A DNA stretch of 64,000 bases, from NCBI GenBank assembly GCA_965227335.1, contig CBDDFV010000009.1, forward strand, positions 496,001 to 560,000, in the 5' to 3' direction. The notes below the pieces were generated by a model. That model saw nothing but the letters and a program-made list of their open reading frames with translations, had not been told where the DNA came from and ran no database searches. Both the position numbers and the translations under genes were made by a program. Shown piece by piece: positions 16,079 through 24,825 of the stretch. Source of the DNA: CBDDFV01 sp965227335 (GTDB lineage: Bacteria; Planctomycetota; Phycisphaerae; Phycisphaerales; SM1A02). How positions within the stretch are numbered: the first letter of the stretch is position 1; the number at the start of each line of letters is the position of its first letter.

Positions 16079-17377
16079 ATGCAGCGTCGAAACGGACGAT
16101 GGGGAACGATGATCCGGAGCGCGGCGATCCTGCTGGCGGTCGCGACGACGGCGGCGGGCGCGGCGCCGGAGGCGGATGCGGCGAAGGCGTTCGAGACCCT
16201 GATCCGCGCGTACCGTGACGCGCCGGCCGTGCACGTCAAGGCGACGCTCAAGCTCAGCATCGCGCAGGACGGCGTGGCGTCGACGCCCGAGGAAATCAAG
16301 GGCGAGTTCGTGCGTCTGAAGTCGGGCGACGGCCTGGTGAAGATGAAGGGGTTCACGTGCTACGTCACGGCTGATGCGATGTCGGCCGTGCACGAGTCGA
16401 CGGACTACGCGTACTTCAACCAGACGCTGGACGGCTCGCCGTACTGGCCGTTTCTGATCAACTTTCAGGAGATGCCCTGGCCGCACCTCGCGCTGATGTG
16501 GGGCGAGGCGGCGCCGTCCGACGTGGCGATGCAGCTCCATTCGAAGTCGCCGATGATCACGCCGGTCGCGGTGAGCGAGGCGACCGTCGACGGTCAGGTG
16601 ATGAAGGTCATCGAGATGAAGAGCGATGACGCTTCGCTCAAGCTGTTCTGTGATCCGAAGACGATGCTCCTGAAGCGGGCGGAGCACGAGATCGTGAGCG
16701 GTCCGTTCGTGCAGCCCGGCGCGACGCTGCGGGGCGAGTACGTGTACGAGACCACGACGCCGCCGCCGGCGGAGGCGCAGCGGGCGGTCGCATTCGATCC
16801 CGGAACCCGGCAGCGGGTGGATGCGTTGCCGGCGCTGGTGAAACGCGAGGTCGTGGAGCCGGGCGCCGGCGGCGGACCGGCCGCGCCGGCGGGAGCGCAA
16901 CTCGTGGGCGAGCCGGCCCCGGCGTTCACGCTGGCGACGCTGACCGGCGAGGCGGTCGATCTCGCCGATTTCGAGGATCAGGTGCTGGTCATCGATTTCT
17001 GGGCCACGTGGTGCGGCCCCTGTGTGCGGGCGTTGCCGAAGCTGCATGAACTCGCGCAGTGGGCGAACCGGGAGGACGTGCCGGCGCGGTTCCTGCCCAT
17101 CAACGTCTTCGAGATCCACGATCCCAACCAGAACACGCCGGACAATCGGCGACGCCAGGTGGCGGACTTCTGGCGACAGCGGGGCTTCACGCTGCCGGTG
17201 GCGCTGGACTACACGGATCAGACCGGCGCCGCGTACGGCGTGACGTCGATCCCGACCACGGTGATCATTCGTCCGGACGGCGTGGTGCACGCGGTGCACA
17301 CCGGAATGTCGGATGCGATGTTCGAACAGATGAAGGCGGAGATCGAGGCCGCGCTCATCGCGGCGGACCCGCCCTGA
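16079..17377 (+). CDS. Exported TlpA-like thioredoxin with N-terminal LolA/DUF2092-like domain
   Basis: A 432-residue exported protein with GGAGG 8 bases before the ATG. After a signal (IRSAAILLAVATTAAGAAPE, about 11-30) comes a domain of about 230 residues with a long beta-rich pattern (KATLKLSIAQDGVASTPEEI and following), like the DUF2092/LolA-like outer-surface fold. The C-terminal domain (about 285-432) is thioredoxin-like: GEPAPAFTLATLTGEAVDLA, then VIDFWATWCGPCVRALPKLH with redox Cys at 312 and 315, and YGVTSIPTTVIIRPDG with the cis-Pro. It likely works in thiol exchange in the periplasm; the client is unknown. Convergent with dacB, 19 bases apart. Confidence 0.88.
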   Translation: MQRRNGRWGTMIRSAAILLAVATTAAGAAPEADAAKAFETLIRAYRDAPAVHVKATLKLSIAQDGVASTPEEIKGEFVRLKSGDGLVKMKGFTCYVTADAMSAVHESTDYAYFNQTLDGSPYWPFLINFQEMPWPHLALMWGEAAPSDVAMQLHSKSPMITPVAVSEATVDGQVMKVIEMKSDDASLKLFCDPKTMLLKRAEHEIVSGPFVQPGATLRGEYVYETTTPPPAEAQRAVAFDPGTRQRVDALPALVKREVVEPGAGGGPAAPAGAQLVGEPAPAFTLATLTGEAVDLADFEDQVLVIDFWATWCGPCVRALPKLHELAQWANREDVPARFLPINVFEIHDPNQNTPDNRRRQVADFWRQRGFTLPVALDYTDQTGAAYGVTSIPTTVIIRPDGVVHAVHTGMSDAMFEQMKAEIEAALIAADPP

Positions 17378-17396
17378 GCGAGCGTGCCGCGCGATC

Positions 17397-18917
17397 TCAA
17401 TCCGACCCGAGCGAGACCGGGGCGGGCGTGGCGGCGAGGTCGCGGGCGACGACGGCGGCGATCTCCTCCTGCAGCTTCTTCGCCTTCCGGACATCCGCGT
17501 TCTGCATGTCGTTGACAAGGACGCTGAACGCGCGTCGGCGGCCGTCGGGCATCACCACGAAACCGGTCAGGCAGCTCACGTGGTTGATGAAGCCGGACTT
17601 CGCCTGCACGGTCGCGCCGCTCAGTTCGACGTCGCGGAAGCGCTTGCGGAGCGTGCCGGAGGAGCCGCCGACCGCGAGGCTGTCCATGAACATCGCGCCC
17701 CGCTCCGCGTCGCGGGCGATCACGTTGATCCACTTCGTGAGCATCGCGGCGGTGACGCGGTTGCTGCGGCTCATGCCGGAGCCGTCCGCCACGACCACGG
17801 GGCTGAGCAGCGAAGGATCGCCGAGAACGTCGCTGATCACCTGACGCATCGCCGCCCCGCCTGACCGCCACGACCCCGGCTGTCCGGTCCTCTCGTGGGC
17901 GATTCGTTTGAGCATCGACTCCGCGTACAGATTCTGTGAGTCCCGGTTGCACCGGGTGAGCACGGTCGAAAGCGGCGTCGCGATCCGCCGCACCAGTTCG
18001 CCGCCAAAGGGGGGCTCTTCCGGCGTGGCGCGGCGGACGCGGCCGACGTCGACGCCCGCCTGCTCCAGTCGTTCGTGCAGCATGTCGCCAAGCAGATCGG
18101 GGACGTCGTGCAGCGTCACCGGCACGGCCACCTGGTACGCCGTCTTGACGTTGTTGTAGAACGTGAGCTGGTTCGATTCCGGCGGACGGGCGATCCACAC
18201 GTCATTGCGATCCGTCCGCCGGCGATGGCTCGTCGCGCGATTGCGGACCGACAGGGCGTTGCGGGCGAAGCGGGGCTCGTACCGCTGCAGGTCCGGGCGT
18301 CCCGACGACGGACGCGGATAGAAGTGCACCACGTTGAGGTGGAAGTTCAGGCCGGCGACCTGCGCGCAGTATCGGCGGTTGAGCTGGTCCTTCGGCCACG
18401 TCGGATGGACGAATGTGCGATCGAAGACGCGGTCGTCGATGATGAGTTCGTTCACCGTGGCGGTGCGTTCGCGGGTGGGGTCGACCCAGTAGTCCACGAA
18501 GTCGTCGACGGAAATCGGGGCGCCGTCCGCGTCGGTCATGAGGTCCAGCAGTTCAGGATCCGCCAGAGCCGGGTCGCCGTCGCCGACGAGCACGAGACGT
18601 TCGCCGTCGAGACGGAGGTCCGTCTCGAAACGGAAGTCCGGGCCGAGGGCGTACAGCGCGGCGCCGGTCGTGAGCAGCTTCATGTTGCTCGCCGGAATCA
18701 TCGGCGTGCGGGCGTTGTACGAATACAGCGCGGCGTCGGTGTCCGCGTCCCGGATCGAGACCGCGACGGTCGCGCCGCTCAGTCGGGTGGCGCGGAGGGC
18801 GGCCTCGATATCGGCGCCGAGGTCCGCCGCGGCGGTGGTGACGCACACGGTGATCGCGAGCAGGGCGGACCAGAGGCTCGCCGCCGCGCTTCGGGCGGAG
18901 GGGACATCGCGGGTCAT
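17397..18917 (-). CDS. dacB: D-alanyl-D-alanine carboxypeptidase/endopeptidase (PBP4, peptidase S13)
   Basis: A periplasmic peptidoglycan hydrolase that trims pentapeptides or cuts 4-3 cross-links. The 506 residues start with a signal (ASLWSALLAITVCVTTAAAD, about 13-32). The three active-site motifs are all present: SxxK in PMIPASNMKLLTTGAALYAL with nucleophile Ser at 77, SxN in VADGSGMSRSNRVTAAM near 375, and KSG in ATVQAKSGFINHVSCLTGF near 440, where KSG replaces the more common KTG. The inserted domains between SxxK and SxN have the length usual for S13. Start supported by AAGGAG 5 bases upstream. Monocistronic, divergent from the sigma-like gene. Confidence 0.94.
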   Translation of the reverse strand: MTRDVPSARSAAASLWSALLAITVCVTTAAADLGADIEAALRATRLSGATVAVSIRDADTDAALYSYNARTPMIPASNMKLLTTGAALYALGPDFRFETDLRLDGERLVLVGDGDPALADPELLDLMTDADGAPISVDDFVDYWVDPTRERTATVNELIIDDRVFDRTFVHPTWPKDQLNRRYCAQVAGLNFHLNVVHFYPRPSSGRPDLQRYEPRFARNALSVRNRATSHRRRTDRNDVWIARPPESNQLTFYNNVKTAYQVAVPVTLHDVPDLLGDMLHERLEQAGVDVGRVRRATPEEPPFGGELVRRIATPLSTVLTRCNRDSQNLYAESMLKRIAHERTGQPGSWRSGGAAMRQVISDVLGDPSLLSPVVVADGSGMSRSNRVTAAMLTKWINVIARDAERGAMFMDSLAVGGSSGTLRKRFRDVELSGATVQAKSGFINHVSCLTGFVVMPDGRRRAFSVLVNDMQNADVRKAKKLQEEIAAVVARDLAATPAPVSLGSD

Positions 18918-19063
18918 GGGGCTCCTTGCTCCTCGAACCATGGGACCGGACGAACGGGATCGCGGAATCATCGTATCGGCGCGACCTCGGCCCGGGCTGT
19001 AAGATCGGCGGCGAGACGCCTGGCCGACTGCTATCGGCCGTTGGCCGGGAGGACGCCATCGCC

Positions 19064-19720
19064 ATGGCCGAACGAGACGCATGTGAACGACGGGTGTATC
19101 GGCTGGCGCTGCTGCTCACGGGGGATCCGGACGCATCCGAACGGGTGGTGGCGGCGGTGGTCGACGCCCAGCCTGACCTGGATCGGCTGGACAGCGCGCA
19201 TCTGGATCGGCTGACGGTGCTGCGGGCGCGAGAAAGGCGGGGGCGACGTCGGGACCACGCCGCGTTCCCGGATCGCGTGGGACGGGCGTTGCTGCGGCTC
19301 CCGCGGCAGGTGCGTGAAGCGTGGATCTTCACGCGGGTGTATCGCACGCCCGACCGGGCCGCGGCGAAGGCGACCGACTGTTCGGTCACGGCGTTGCGTC
19401 GGCACGTGGAGCAGGCGGATCGGATGATGGCGAAGGCGTTGGGCGGCGATGCGGACGCGGTCGCGGCGCAGATCCTGCAGCATTCGATGCGGATCGACCT
19501 GCCGCCCGGCGCGCGGGCGCGGCGGGCCGCGCATCGGCGGCGTCGCCGGCTGACGAAGGCGGGGCTGGGGTTGGCGGCGGTCATCGCGCTGGCCGGGGCC
19601 GCCTGGTGGGCGTGGACGACGTTCGGAGAGCGGCTGATGGGGTATGATCCCGCCGCCGACGACCCGCCGTCCGCCGCCCCGGCGGAGACCACGCCAGCCC
19701 CGTCGGCCGATCCGCCGTGA
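19064..19720 (+). CDS. Sigma-70-like (ECF-type) protein with C-terminal membrane segment
   Basis: A 218-residue protein. The N-terminal part (CERRVYRLALLLTGDPDASE) looks like a degenerate region 2 start of ECF sigma factors. The middle, LPRQVREAWIFTRVYRTPDR and AAAKATDCSVTALRRHVEQA, fits region 4 with its helix-turn-helix. A basic stretch (ARARRAAHRRRRRLTKAGLG) then leads into a membrane helix (about 165-185, LGLAAVIALAGAAWWAWTTF), and the protein ends with a Pro/Ala-rich tail. Region 2 lacks the full core-binding and -10 recognition motifs. It may be an anchored DNA-binding regulator rather than a true sigma factor. Stop overlaps the ligA GTG as GTGA. Confidence 0.65.
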   Translation: MAERDACERRVYRLALLLTGDPDASERVVAAVVDAQPDLDRLDSAHLDRLTVLRARERRGRRRDHAAFPDRVGRALLRLPRQVREAWIFTRVYRTPDRAAAKATDCSVTALRRHVEQADRMMAKALGGDADAVAAQILQHSMRIDLPPGARARRAAHRRRRRLTKAGLGLAAVIALAGAAWWAWTTFGERLMGYDPAADDPPSAAPAETTPAPSADPP

Positions 19721-21765
19721 CCGACGACATCCGACGCACCATCGACGACCTCCGCCGACTCCTCCGCGACGCGAACCACGCGTATTACGTGGAGGCGGAT
19801 CCGATCATGTCGGACGCGGACTTCGACCGGCGGCTCGCGGAACTGTCGGAACTCGAGCAGAAGCACCCCGAATACGACGATCCCGACAGTCCGACCCGGC
19901 GGATCGGCGGCGCCCCCATCGACGGCTTCCGGACGGTCGAGCACGCCGTCCCGATGCAGTCGATCGACAACTCGTACGACCTGGAGGACCTGCAGGCGTG
20001 GCGGGACCGGGTCCTGAAGAACCTCGCGGCGGCGGCGGACGGCGACGCCCCCGACGTGACCTACTACTGCGATCCCAAGATCGACGGCGTCGCGATCAGC
20101 CTTCGGTACGAGCAGGGGCGACTGGAGCGAGCGGTCACGCGGGGGGACGGGACGAAGGGCGACGATGTGACGGCCCAGGTCCGGACGATCCGGGCGATCC
20201 CGCTCCGGCTGCGGGGCGATGATCCGCCGGCCGTGCTCGAGATTCGGGGCGAGATCTACACGCCCGACTCCGCGTTCCTGAAGTACAACCAACAGCGAGA
20301 AGCGGCGGGCGAGGCCCCCTTCGCCAATGCGCGAAACGCCACCGCCGGGGCGCTGAAGAGCCTCGATCCGAAAGTGGTCGCGCAACGAAACATGTCGTTC
20401 TGTGCGCACGGACTCGGCGCGAGGAGCGGATTGCCGGACGCCGTCGACGGACACGCCGCGTTCATGGCGGACGTCCGCGAGCGGGGCGTGCCGACCAATC
20501 CGCACGGCGGGCGTTTCGACACGTTCGAGGACGTCTGCGCGATGATCGAGTCGTTTGCGACAACGCGGGCGGAGCTCGACTACGCGGTCGACGGGGTGGT
20601 GGTCCGGGTCGACGATTTTGCGCAGCAGGCGGCGCTCGGCGCCACGAGCAAGGCGCCGCGCTGGTGCATCGCGTACAAGTACCCCGCCGAGCGGGCGACC
20701 ACGGTGCTGGAGCAGGTCGACTGGCAGGTCGGCAAGGGCGGAACGCTGACGCCTCGCGCGACGATGGCGCCGGTGTTCCTCGCCGGCACGACGGTCAGTC
20801 ACGCGACGCTGCACAACATCGAGGAGATCCGACGCAAGGATATCCGCATCGGCGACACGGTCGTGATCGAGAAGGCGGGCGAGATCATTCCGCAGGTGGT
20901 CGAGGTCGTCACGTCGAAGCGTCCGAAGAGATCGTCGCCGATCAAGCTGCCGGAGGCGTGCCCGGCGTGCGCCGGTCCGGTCGAGCAGGAAGGCCCGAAG
21001 GCGTACTGCACGAACCCGGAGTGTCCCGCCCAGTTCCGCGAGAAGGTGAAGTGGTTCGTCGGGCGCGGCCAGATGGACATCGAGGGCCTCGGCGAGAAGC
21101 TCGTCGATCAGCTCGTCGATGAGAATCTCGTCACGCACTTCGCAGACCTGTGGACGCTCGAGCCGGGGCAGCTGATCAAGCTCGAACGGATGGGGGAGAA
21201 GTCGGTCGAGAACCTGATGGTCGCGCTGGACGAGGCCAGATCGCGCGGCATGGCGCGGGTGCTGGCGGGGCTGGGCGTCCGCCATATCGGGGCGTCCGCC
21301 GCGAAGACGCTCGCGCGACACTTTCCCGATGTCGATACGCTTCGCGCGGCGACGCTGGACGAGATCATCGCGTTGCCGGACTTCGGCGAGATCACCGGGC
21401 AGACGCTGTACGACTATCTGCAGTCCGACGCGGGGGCGGAGGCGTTCGAGCGTCTCGCGGCGGTTGGCGTGGACCTGTCCAGCGGGATGTACCGCCCGCC
21501 GAGCGAGGATGACGACGCCCCCGGGGATTCGCCCTTCGCGGGGAAGACGGTCGTGCTGACGGGCACGCTCGAGTCGTTCACGCGTCCGGCGCTGACGGAG
21601 CAACTGGAGGGGCTGGGGGCGAAGGTGACGGGCTCGGTCTCGAAGTCGACCGACCTGGTCATCGCCGGCGAGAAGGCGGGCTCGAAGCTGACCAAGGCGG
21701 CGTCGCTCGGGATCGAGGTCTGGGACGAGGCGACGTTGCTGACCAGACTGTCGAAAGGGCCGTAG
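19717..21765 (+). CDS. ligA: NAD-dependent DNA ligase LigA
   Basis: Seals nicks in DNA using NAD+ in replication and repair. The 682 residues have the full domain order: domain Ia with NHAYYVEADPIMSDADFDRR, adenylation domain with the active Lys at 121 in YYCDPKIDGVAISLRYEQG, OB fold (TLTPRATMAPVFLAGTTVSH near 345), Cys4 zinc finger (CPACAGPVEQEGPKAYC then CPAQF, about 410-435), helix-hairpin-helix repeats, and a C-terminal BRCT domain (FAGKTVVLTGTLESFTRPAL, about 605-680). The GTG start at 19717 is coupled to the sigma-like gene by a GTGA overlap. Confidence 0.97.
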   Translation: MTDDIRRTIDDLRRLLRDANHAYYVEADPIMSDADFDRRLAELSELEQKHPEYDDPDSPTRRIGGAPIDGFRTVEHAVPMQSIDNSYDLEDLQAWRDRVLKNLAAAADGDAPDVTYYCDPKIDGVAISLRYEQGRLERAVTRGDGTKGDDVTAQVRTIRAIPLRLRGDDPPAVLEIRGEIYTPDSAFLKYNQQREAAGEAPFANARNATAGALKSLDPKVVAQRNMSFCAHGLGARSGLPDAVDGHAAFMADVRERGVPTNPHGGRFDTFEDVCAMIESFATTRAELDYAVDGVVVRVDDFAQQAALGATSKAPRWCIAYKYPAERATTVLEQVDWQVGKGGTLTPRATMAPVFLAGTTVSHATLHNIEEIRRKDIRIGDTVVIEKAGEIIPQVVEVVTSKRPKRSSPIKLPEACPACAGPVEQEGPKAYCTNPECPAQFREKVKWFVGRGQMDIEGLGEKLVDQLVDENLVTHFADLWTLEPGQLIKLERMGEKSVENLMVALDEARSRGMARVLAGLGVRHIGASAAKTLARHFPDVDTLRAATLDEIIALPDFGEITGQTLYDYLQSDAGAEAFERLAAVGVDLSSGMYRPPSEDDDAPGDSPFAGKTVVLTGTLESFTRPALTEQLEGLGAKVTGSVSKSTDLVIAGEKAGSKLTKAASLGIEVWDEATLLTRLSKGP

Positions 21766-21783
21766 GGCGGGATTCTTCCCGCC
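21766..21783 (+). terminator. Hairpin directly after ligA
   Basis: GGCGGGA-TTCT-TCCCGCC forms a perfect 7-base stem that starts right after the TAG stop. No T run. The preceding CGTAGG resembles the ends of the palindromic repeats elsewhere in the window. Confidence 0.5.
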
Positions 21784-21900
21784 GCCAGACCGGACGTGCG
21801 GTACGCTCGGTCGGGCTGACCCCCGGGGCGGGAATCACCCGGCCCTGCAATTTCCCGTCAGGCGCGGCCGATCGGGCCGACGCATCGGTGGAGAACCGCC

Positions 21901-22962
21901 ATGATCACCGCTCTCGCTCTCACGCTCGCCGCCGCCCTCGTCGGTCCTGAGGCCGCCTCGAACCCGGTCGAACTCGGCGATGTCGCGTGGATTCGCGACT
22001 TCGACGCCGGAAAGGCCGAGTCGAAACGTACGGGGCGTCCGTTGTTGCTGCTCTTCCAGGAAGTCCCCGGCTGCGAGGGCTGCGTCAACTTCGGCGCGCA
22101 GGTGCTCACGCATCCCCTCATCGTCGAGGCGATGGAGACCGAGTTCGTCCCCGTCGCGATTCACAACAACAAGCCAGGGGCGGACGACGCCGTGCGCAAG
22201 GCGTTTGACGAGCCGGCCTGGAACTACCCGGTGCTGCGCTTCTTCGGGGGGGACGGCGAAGAACTGCTGCCGCGGAAGGACCAGGTCTTCGATCCGGCGA
22301 CGATCGTGACGCGGATGACAGATGCGCTGGCGAAGGCGAAGCGTCCGGTCCCGGTGTACCTCCAACTGCTGAAGGCGGAGCTCGCCCCGGCCAAGAAGCG
22401 CACCGCGACGTTCGCGATGCACTGCTACTGGGAGGGCGAGGCGGACCTCGGCTCGATTCGCGGCGTCATCAGCACGCGATCGGCGTGGCGCGACGGGCTC
22501 GAAGTCGTGATCGTCGAGTACGACGAGGCGATCGTGTCGTATGACCGACTGGTGCGTCAGGCGGCGCAGTTCGAGTGTGCGAGTCGGGTGTATGCGCACG
22601 ACGCCGCGCAACTCGACATCGCGCGGGCGCGGGTCGGCGAGCGCGCGGTTCGGGCCACCGGCGAGGCCCGCGACGCGAAGGCGTCCGACCAGACCTTCGC
22701 CCTGAACCGCACCGAATGGCGTTATCTGCCGCTGACGAGAACGCAGGCGACGAAGATCAACGGCGATCTCCGGCGGGGTCGCGATGCGAGCCGCTGGCTC
22801 AGTCCGGGCCAGCGGACGTTGCTCGGGGAGATCCGGGCTCGTCGCGCGGCGGAGCCGGACGCATTCGCATCGCTGCGTCCGGAGCGTGCGTCGGCGAGGC
22901 TCGCGGCGTACGCGAGAACGCTGCGTCAGGCGCTCGCCGCGCCGATCGTGGACGCCTCGTAG
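21901..22962 (+). CDS. Thioredoxin-fold protein fused to MsrA-like domain (VPGC/CxxC)
   Basis: A 353-residue protein with two parts. After a weak signal-like N terminus (about 1-20), the first domain has RPLLLLFQEVPGCEGCVNFG, a CxxC redox pair at Cys58 and Cys61. It resembles the VPGUxxT thioredoxin-like family, here with Cys in place of selenocysteine. The second domain, from about 168, reads ATFAMHCYWEGEADLGSIRG then VISTRSAWRDGLEVVIVEYD and IVSYDRLV. This matches MsrA (FAMGCFWG..E.....GV.ST..GY..G...V.V.YD...ISY..LL) with the catalytic Cys at 175, but lacks the MsrA stretch between the GYxGG turn and GHAE. Perhaps a self-contained methionine-sulfoxide or thiol reductase; activity is inference. 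Confidence 0.75.
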   Translation: MITALALTLAAALVGPEAASNPVELGDVAWIRDFDAGKAESKRTGRPLLLLFQEVPGCEGCVNFGAQVLTHPLIVEAMETEFVPVAIHNNKPGADDAVRKAFDEPAWNYPVLRFFGGDGEELLPRKDQVFDPATIVTRMTDALAKAKRPVPVYLQLLKAELAPAKKRTATFAMHCYWEGEADLGSIRGVISTRSAWRDGLEVVIVEYDEAIVSYDRLVRQAAQFECASRVYAHDAAQLDIARARVGERAVRATGEARDAKASDQTFALNRTEWRYLPLTRTQATKINGDLRRGRDASRWLSPGQRTLLGEIRARRAAEPDAFASLRPERASARLAAYARTLRQALAAPIVDAS

Positions 22963-22996
22963 CCGCGGGCGGGCGGAGCCGGGGTATCATCGGGAC

Positions 22997-23647
22997 ATGC
23001 AGTTGACTCCACACGAATGTCGCGTGCTCGGCGTCCTCGTCGAGAAGGCCCAGACGACGCCGGGGCAGTATCCGCTGACGCTCAACAGCGTGATCACCGG
23101 TTCGAACCAGAAGAGCAACCGGGAGCCGGTGCTGAACCTGAACGAGGACCAGGCGCTCGACGCGCTTGACGGTCTGCGTGCGAAGGGTCTGGCCCGCGAG
23201 GTGGCGTTGAGCGGGAGCCGGGTGGAGAAGTTCCGACACGTCGCCCGGGAGGGACTGGACGTGTCGACGAACGAACTCGTGGTGCTGGCGGAGCTCCTGA
23301 TGCGCGGGCCGCAGACGGTCGGCGAACTCCGGGGCCGGGCGTCTCGGATGCATCCGCTGGAGTCGTTGGAGATCGTCGAGAACATTCTCGACCATCTCAT
23401 GCGGCGGGAGACGCCGCTGGTGCGGGAACTTGCGCCGGCGCCGGGAAGTCGGGCGAAGCGGTACGCGCAGCTGCTGTGTCCGGATCTGCATCCTCTTGAT
23501 GCGCCGGCGACGTCCGCCGCCGCCGCCTCACGGCCCGCCGCGCCGCCGCCGGCGCCGACCGGCGATCCGGATCTGGCGGCGCGGGTGGATGCGCTGGAGC
23601 GCGAGGTCGCCGCGCTGCGGGATCGGCTGGACGCACTCACGGGTTGA
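22997..23647 (+). CDS. YceH family protein (DUF480), winged-helix repeat
   Basis: A 216-residue protein matching YceH/DUF480: LTPHECRVLGVLVEKAQTTP at the N terminus, QYPLTLNSVITGSNQKSNRE near residue 24, ALDALDGLRAKGLAREVALS near 50, and NELVVLAELLMRGPQTVGEL near 92. These fit two winged-helix units. The C-terminal 45 residues are a Pro/Ala linker and a short coiled coil (LAARVDALEREVAALRDRLD). Function of the family is unknown. The ATG at 22997 gives the standard start. Confidence 0.92.
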   Translation: MQLTPHECRVLGVLVEKAQTTPGQYPLTLNSVITGSNQKSNREPVLNLNEDQALDALDGLRAKGLAREVALSGSRVEKFRHVAREGLDVSTNELVVLAELLMRGPQTVGELRGRASRMHPLESLEIVENILDHLMRRETPLVRELAPAPGSRAKRYAQLLCPDLHPLDAPATSAAAASRPAAPPPAPTGDPDLAARVDALEREVAALRDRLDALTG

Positions 23648-23739
23648 GAGCGTTCGCCGAGGGGGGGGAGCCGACCGTCGGGTCATGACGAGACCAATCC
23701 ATGGTTCATCGGCGGGTCCGGTTCGCCTACCATAGACCC

Positions 23740-24825
23740 ATGGCTCGTTTGCCCGATCATCAGTCGCCGCCGCCGCGTCCGCCCGTCATCGGCGTGACGA
23801 TGGGCGATCCCGCGGGGATCGGCCCGGAGGTGATCATCAAGGCCCTGCAGGATCCCGTTCTGCGCGGCCGGGCGCGGTACGTGATCTACGGCCTGAACGA
23901 GGTCCTCACCTACGAGGCGGACCGTCTCGAGGGCGACGCCTTCTGGACCCGCGTGCCCCACGATTCGGAGCGTACGCTGCGACGGATCAGCGACGACGTC
24001 GTGGTGCTCGATTACGACGAGTTCGACGGCGCGATCATGTCGAAGGCGGAGCCGTCGCGTCTGGGCGGGCAGTCGTCGAAACAGTTTGTCGAGGACGCGA
24101 TTGTCGATGCGATGCGGGCGCCTGATCACCCGCGGCACATCGACGCGGTGGTGACGGCGCCGATCAGCAAGCAGTCGTGGACGATGGCGGGCTTCAAGTG
24201 GCCGGGTCACACGGAGTTGTTCGCCCACCGGACCCGGGCGAAGCGGACGTCCATGATGTTCGTCTCGCCGCGTCTGCGGGTCGCGCTGGCGACGACGCAC
24301 ATTCCGCTGATGGAGATTCGCAACACGCTGACGATCGGACGGGTGTTTGATCCGATCGATCTCGGCGCGCAGGCCTGCCGCGACCTCGGGATCGAGCATC
24401 CGCGGATCGCCGTCACCGGCCTCAATCCGCACGCGGGCGAGGGCGGTCAGTTCGGCGACGAAGAGACGCGGCTGATCGAACCGGCCATCCGCGTCGCCCG
24501 CGAGGGCGGACTCAACGTCCAGGGCCCGTTCGCGGCGGACACGGTCTTCATCCGGGCGGCGGCGGGCGAGTTCGATCTCGTCGTCGCGATGTATCACGAC
24601 CAGGGGCTGATTCCGGTGAAGCTGCTGGGCTGGGACAAGGCGGTCAACTGGAGCGTCGGCTTGCCGATCCTGCGCACGAGTCCGGATCACGGCACGGCGT
24701 TCGACATCGCGGGGAAGAACAAGGCGAGCGCCGGCTCCACGGTCGCCGCGCTCGATCTGGCGATCACGCTCGCCGCCCGTCGGATCGCGGCGGAGGCCGC
24801 GGCGGCGGCGGAGACGTCCCGATGA
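23740..24825 (+). CDS. pdxA: 4-hydroxythreonine-4-phosphate dehydrogenase PdxA
   Basis: An NAD-dependent oxidative decarboxylase in the DXP-dependent pyridoxal phosphate pathway. The 361 residues show IGVTMGDPAGIGPEVIIKAL at the N terminus, AVVTAPISKQSWTMAGFKWP near 142, GHTELFAHRT with a metal-ligand His near 158, FADTVFIRA-like GPFAADTVFIRAAAGEFDLV near 262, AMYHDQGLIPVKLLGWDKAV with the second metal His near 285, and TSPDHGTAFDIAGKNKASAG near 312. Coupled to the following flavoprotein by an ATGA overlap. Some homologues act on related substrates (PdxA2), but the length and motifs fit PdxA. Confidence 0.93.
   Translation: MARLPDHQSPPPRPPVIGVTMGDPAGIGPEVIIKALQDPVLRGRARYVIYGLNEVLTYEADRLEGDAFWTRVPHDSERTLRRISDDVVVLDYDEFDGAIMSKAEPSRLGGQSSKQFVEDAIVDAMRAPDHPRHIDAVVTAPISKQSWTMAGFKWPGHTELFAHRTRAKRTSMMFVSPRLRVALATTHIPLMEIRNTLTIGRVFDPIDLGAQACRDLGIEHPRIAVTGLNPHAGEGGQFGDEETRLIEPAIRVAREGGLNVQGPFAADTVFIRAAAGEFDLVVAMYHDQGLIPVKLLGWDKAVNWSVGLPILRTSPDHGTAFDIAGKNKASAGSTVAALDLAITLAARRIAAEAAAAAETSR

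Noticed and set aside
18553..21603. Minus-strand open frame of about 1,000 codons opposite ligA
   Set aside because: No domain, Arg/His-rich composition typical of antisense frames, and it lies opposite ligA and dacB, which are certain.
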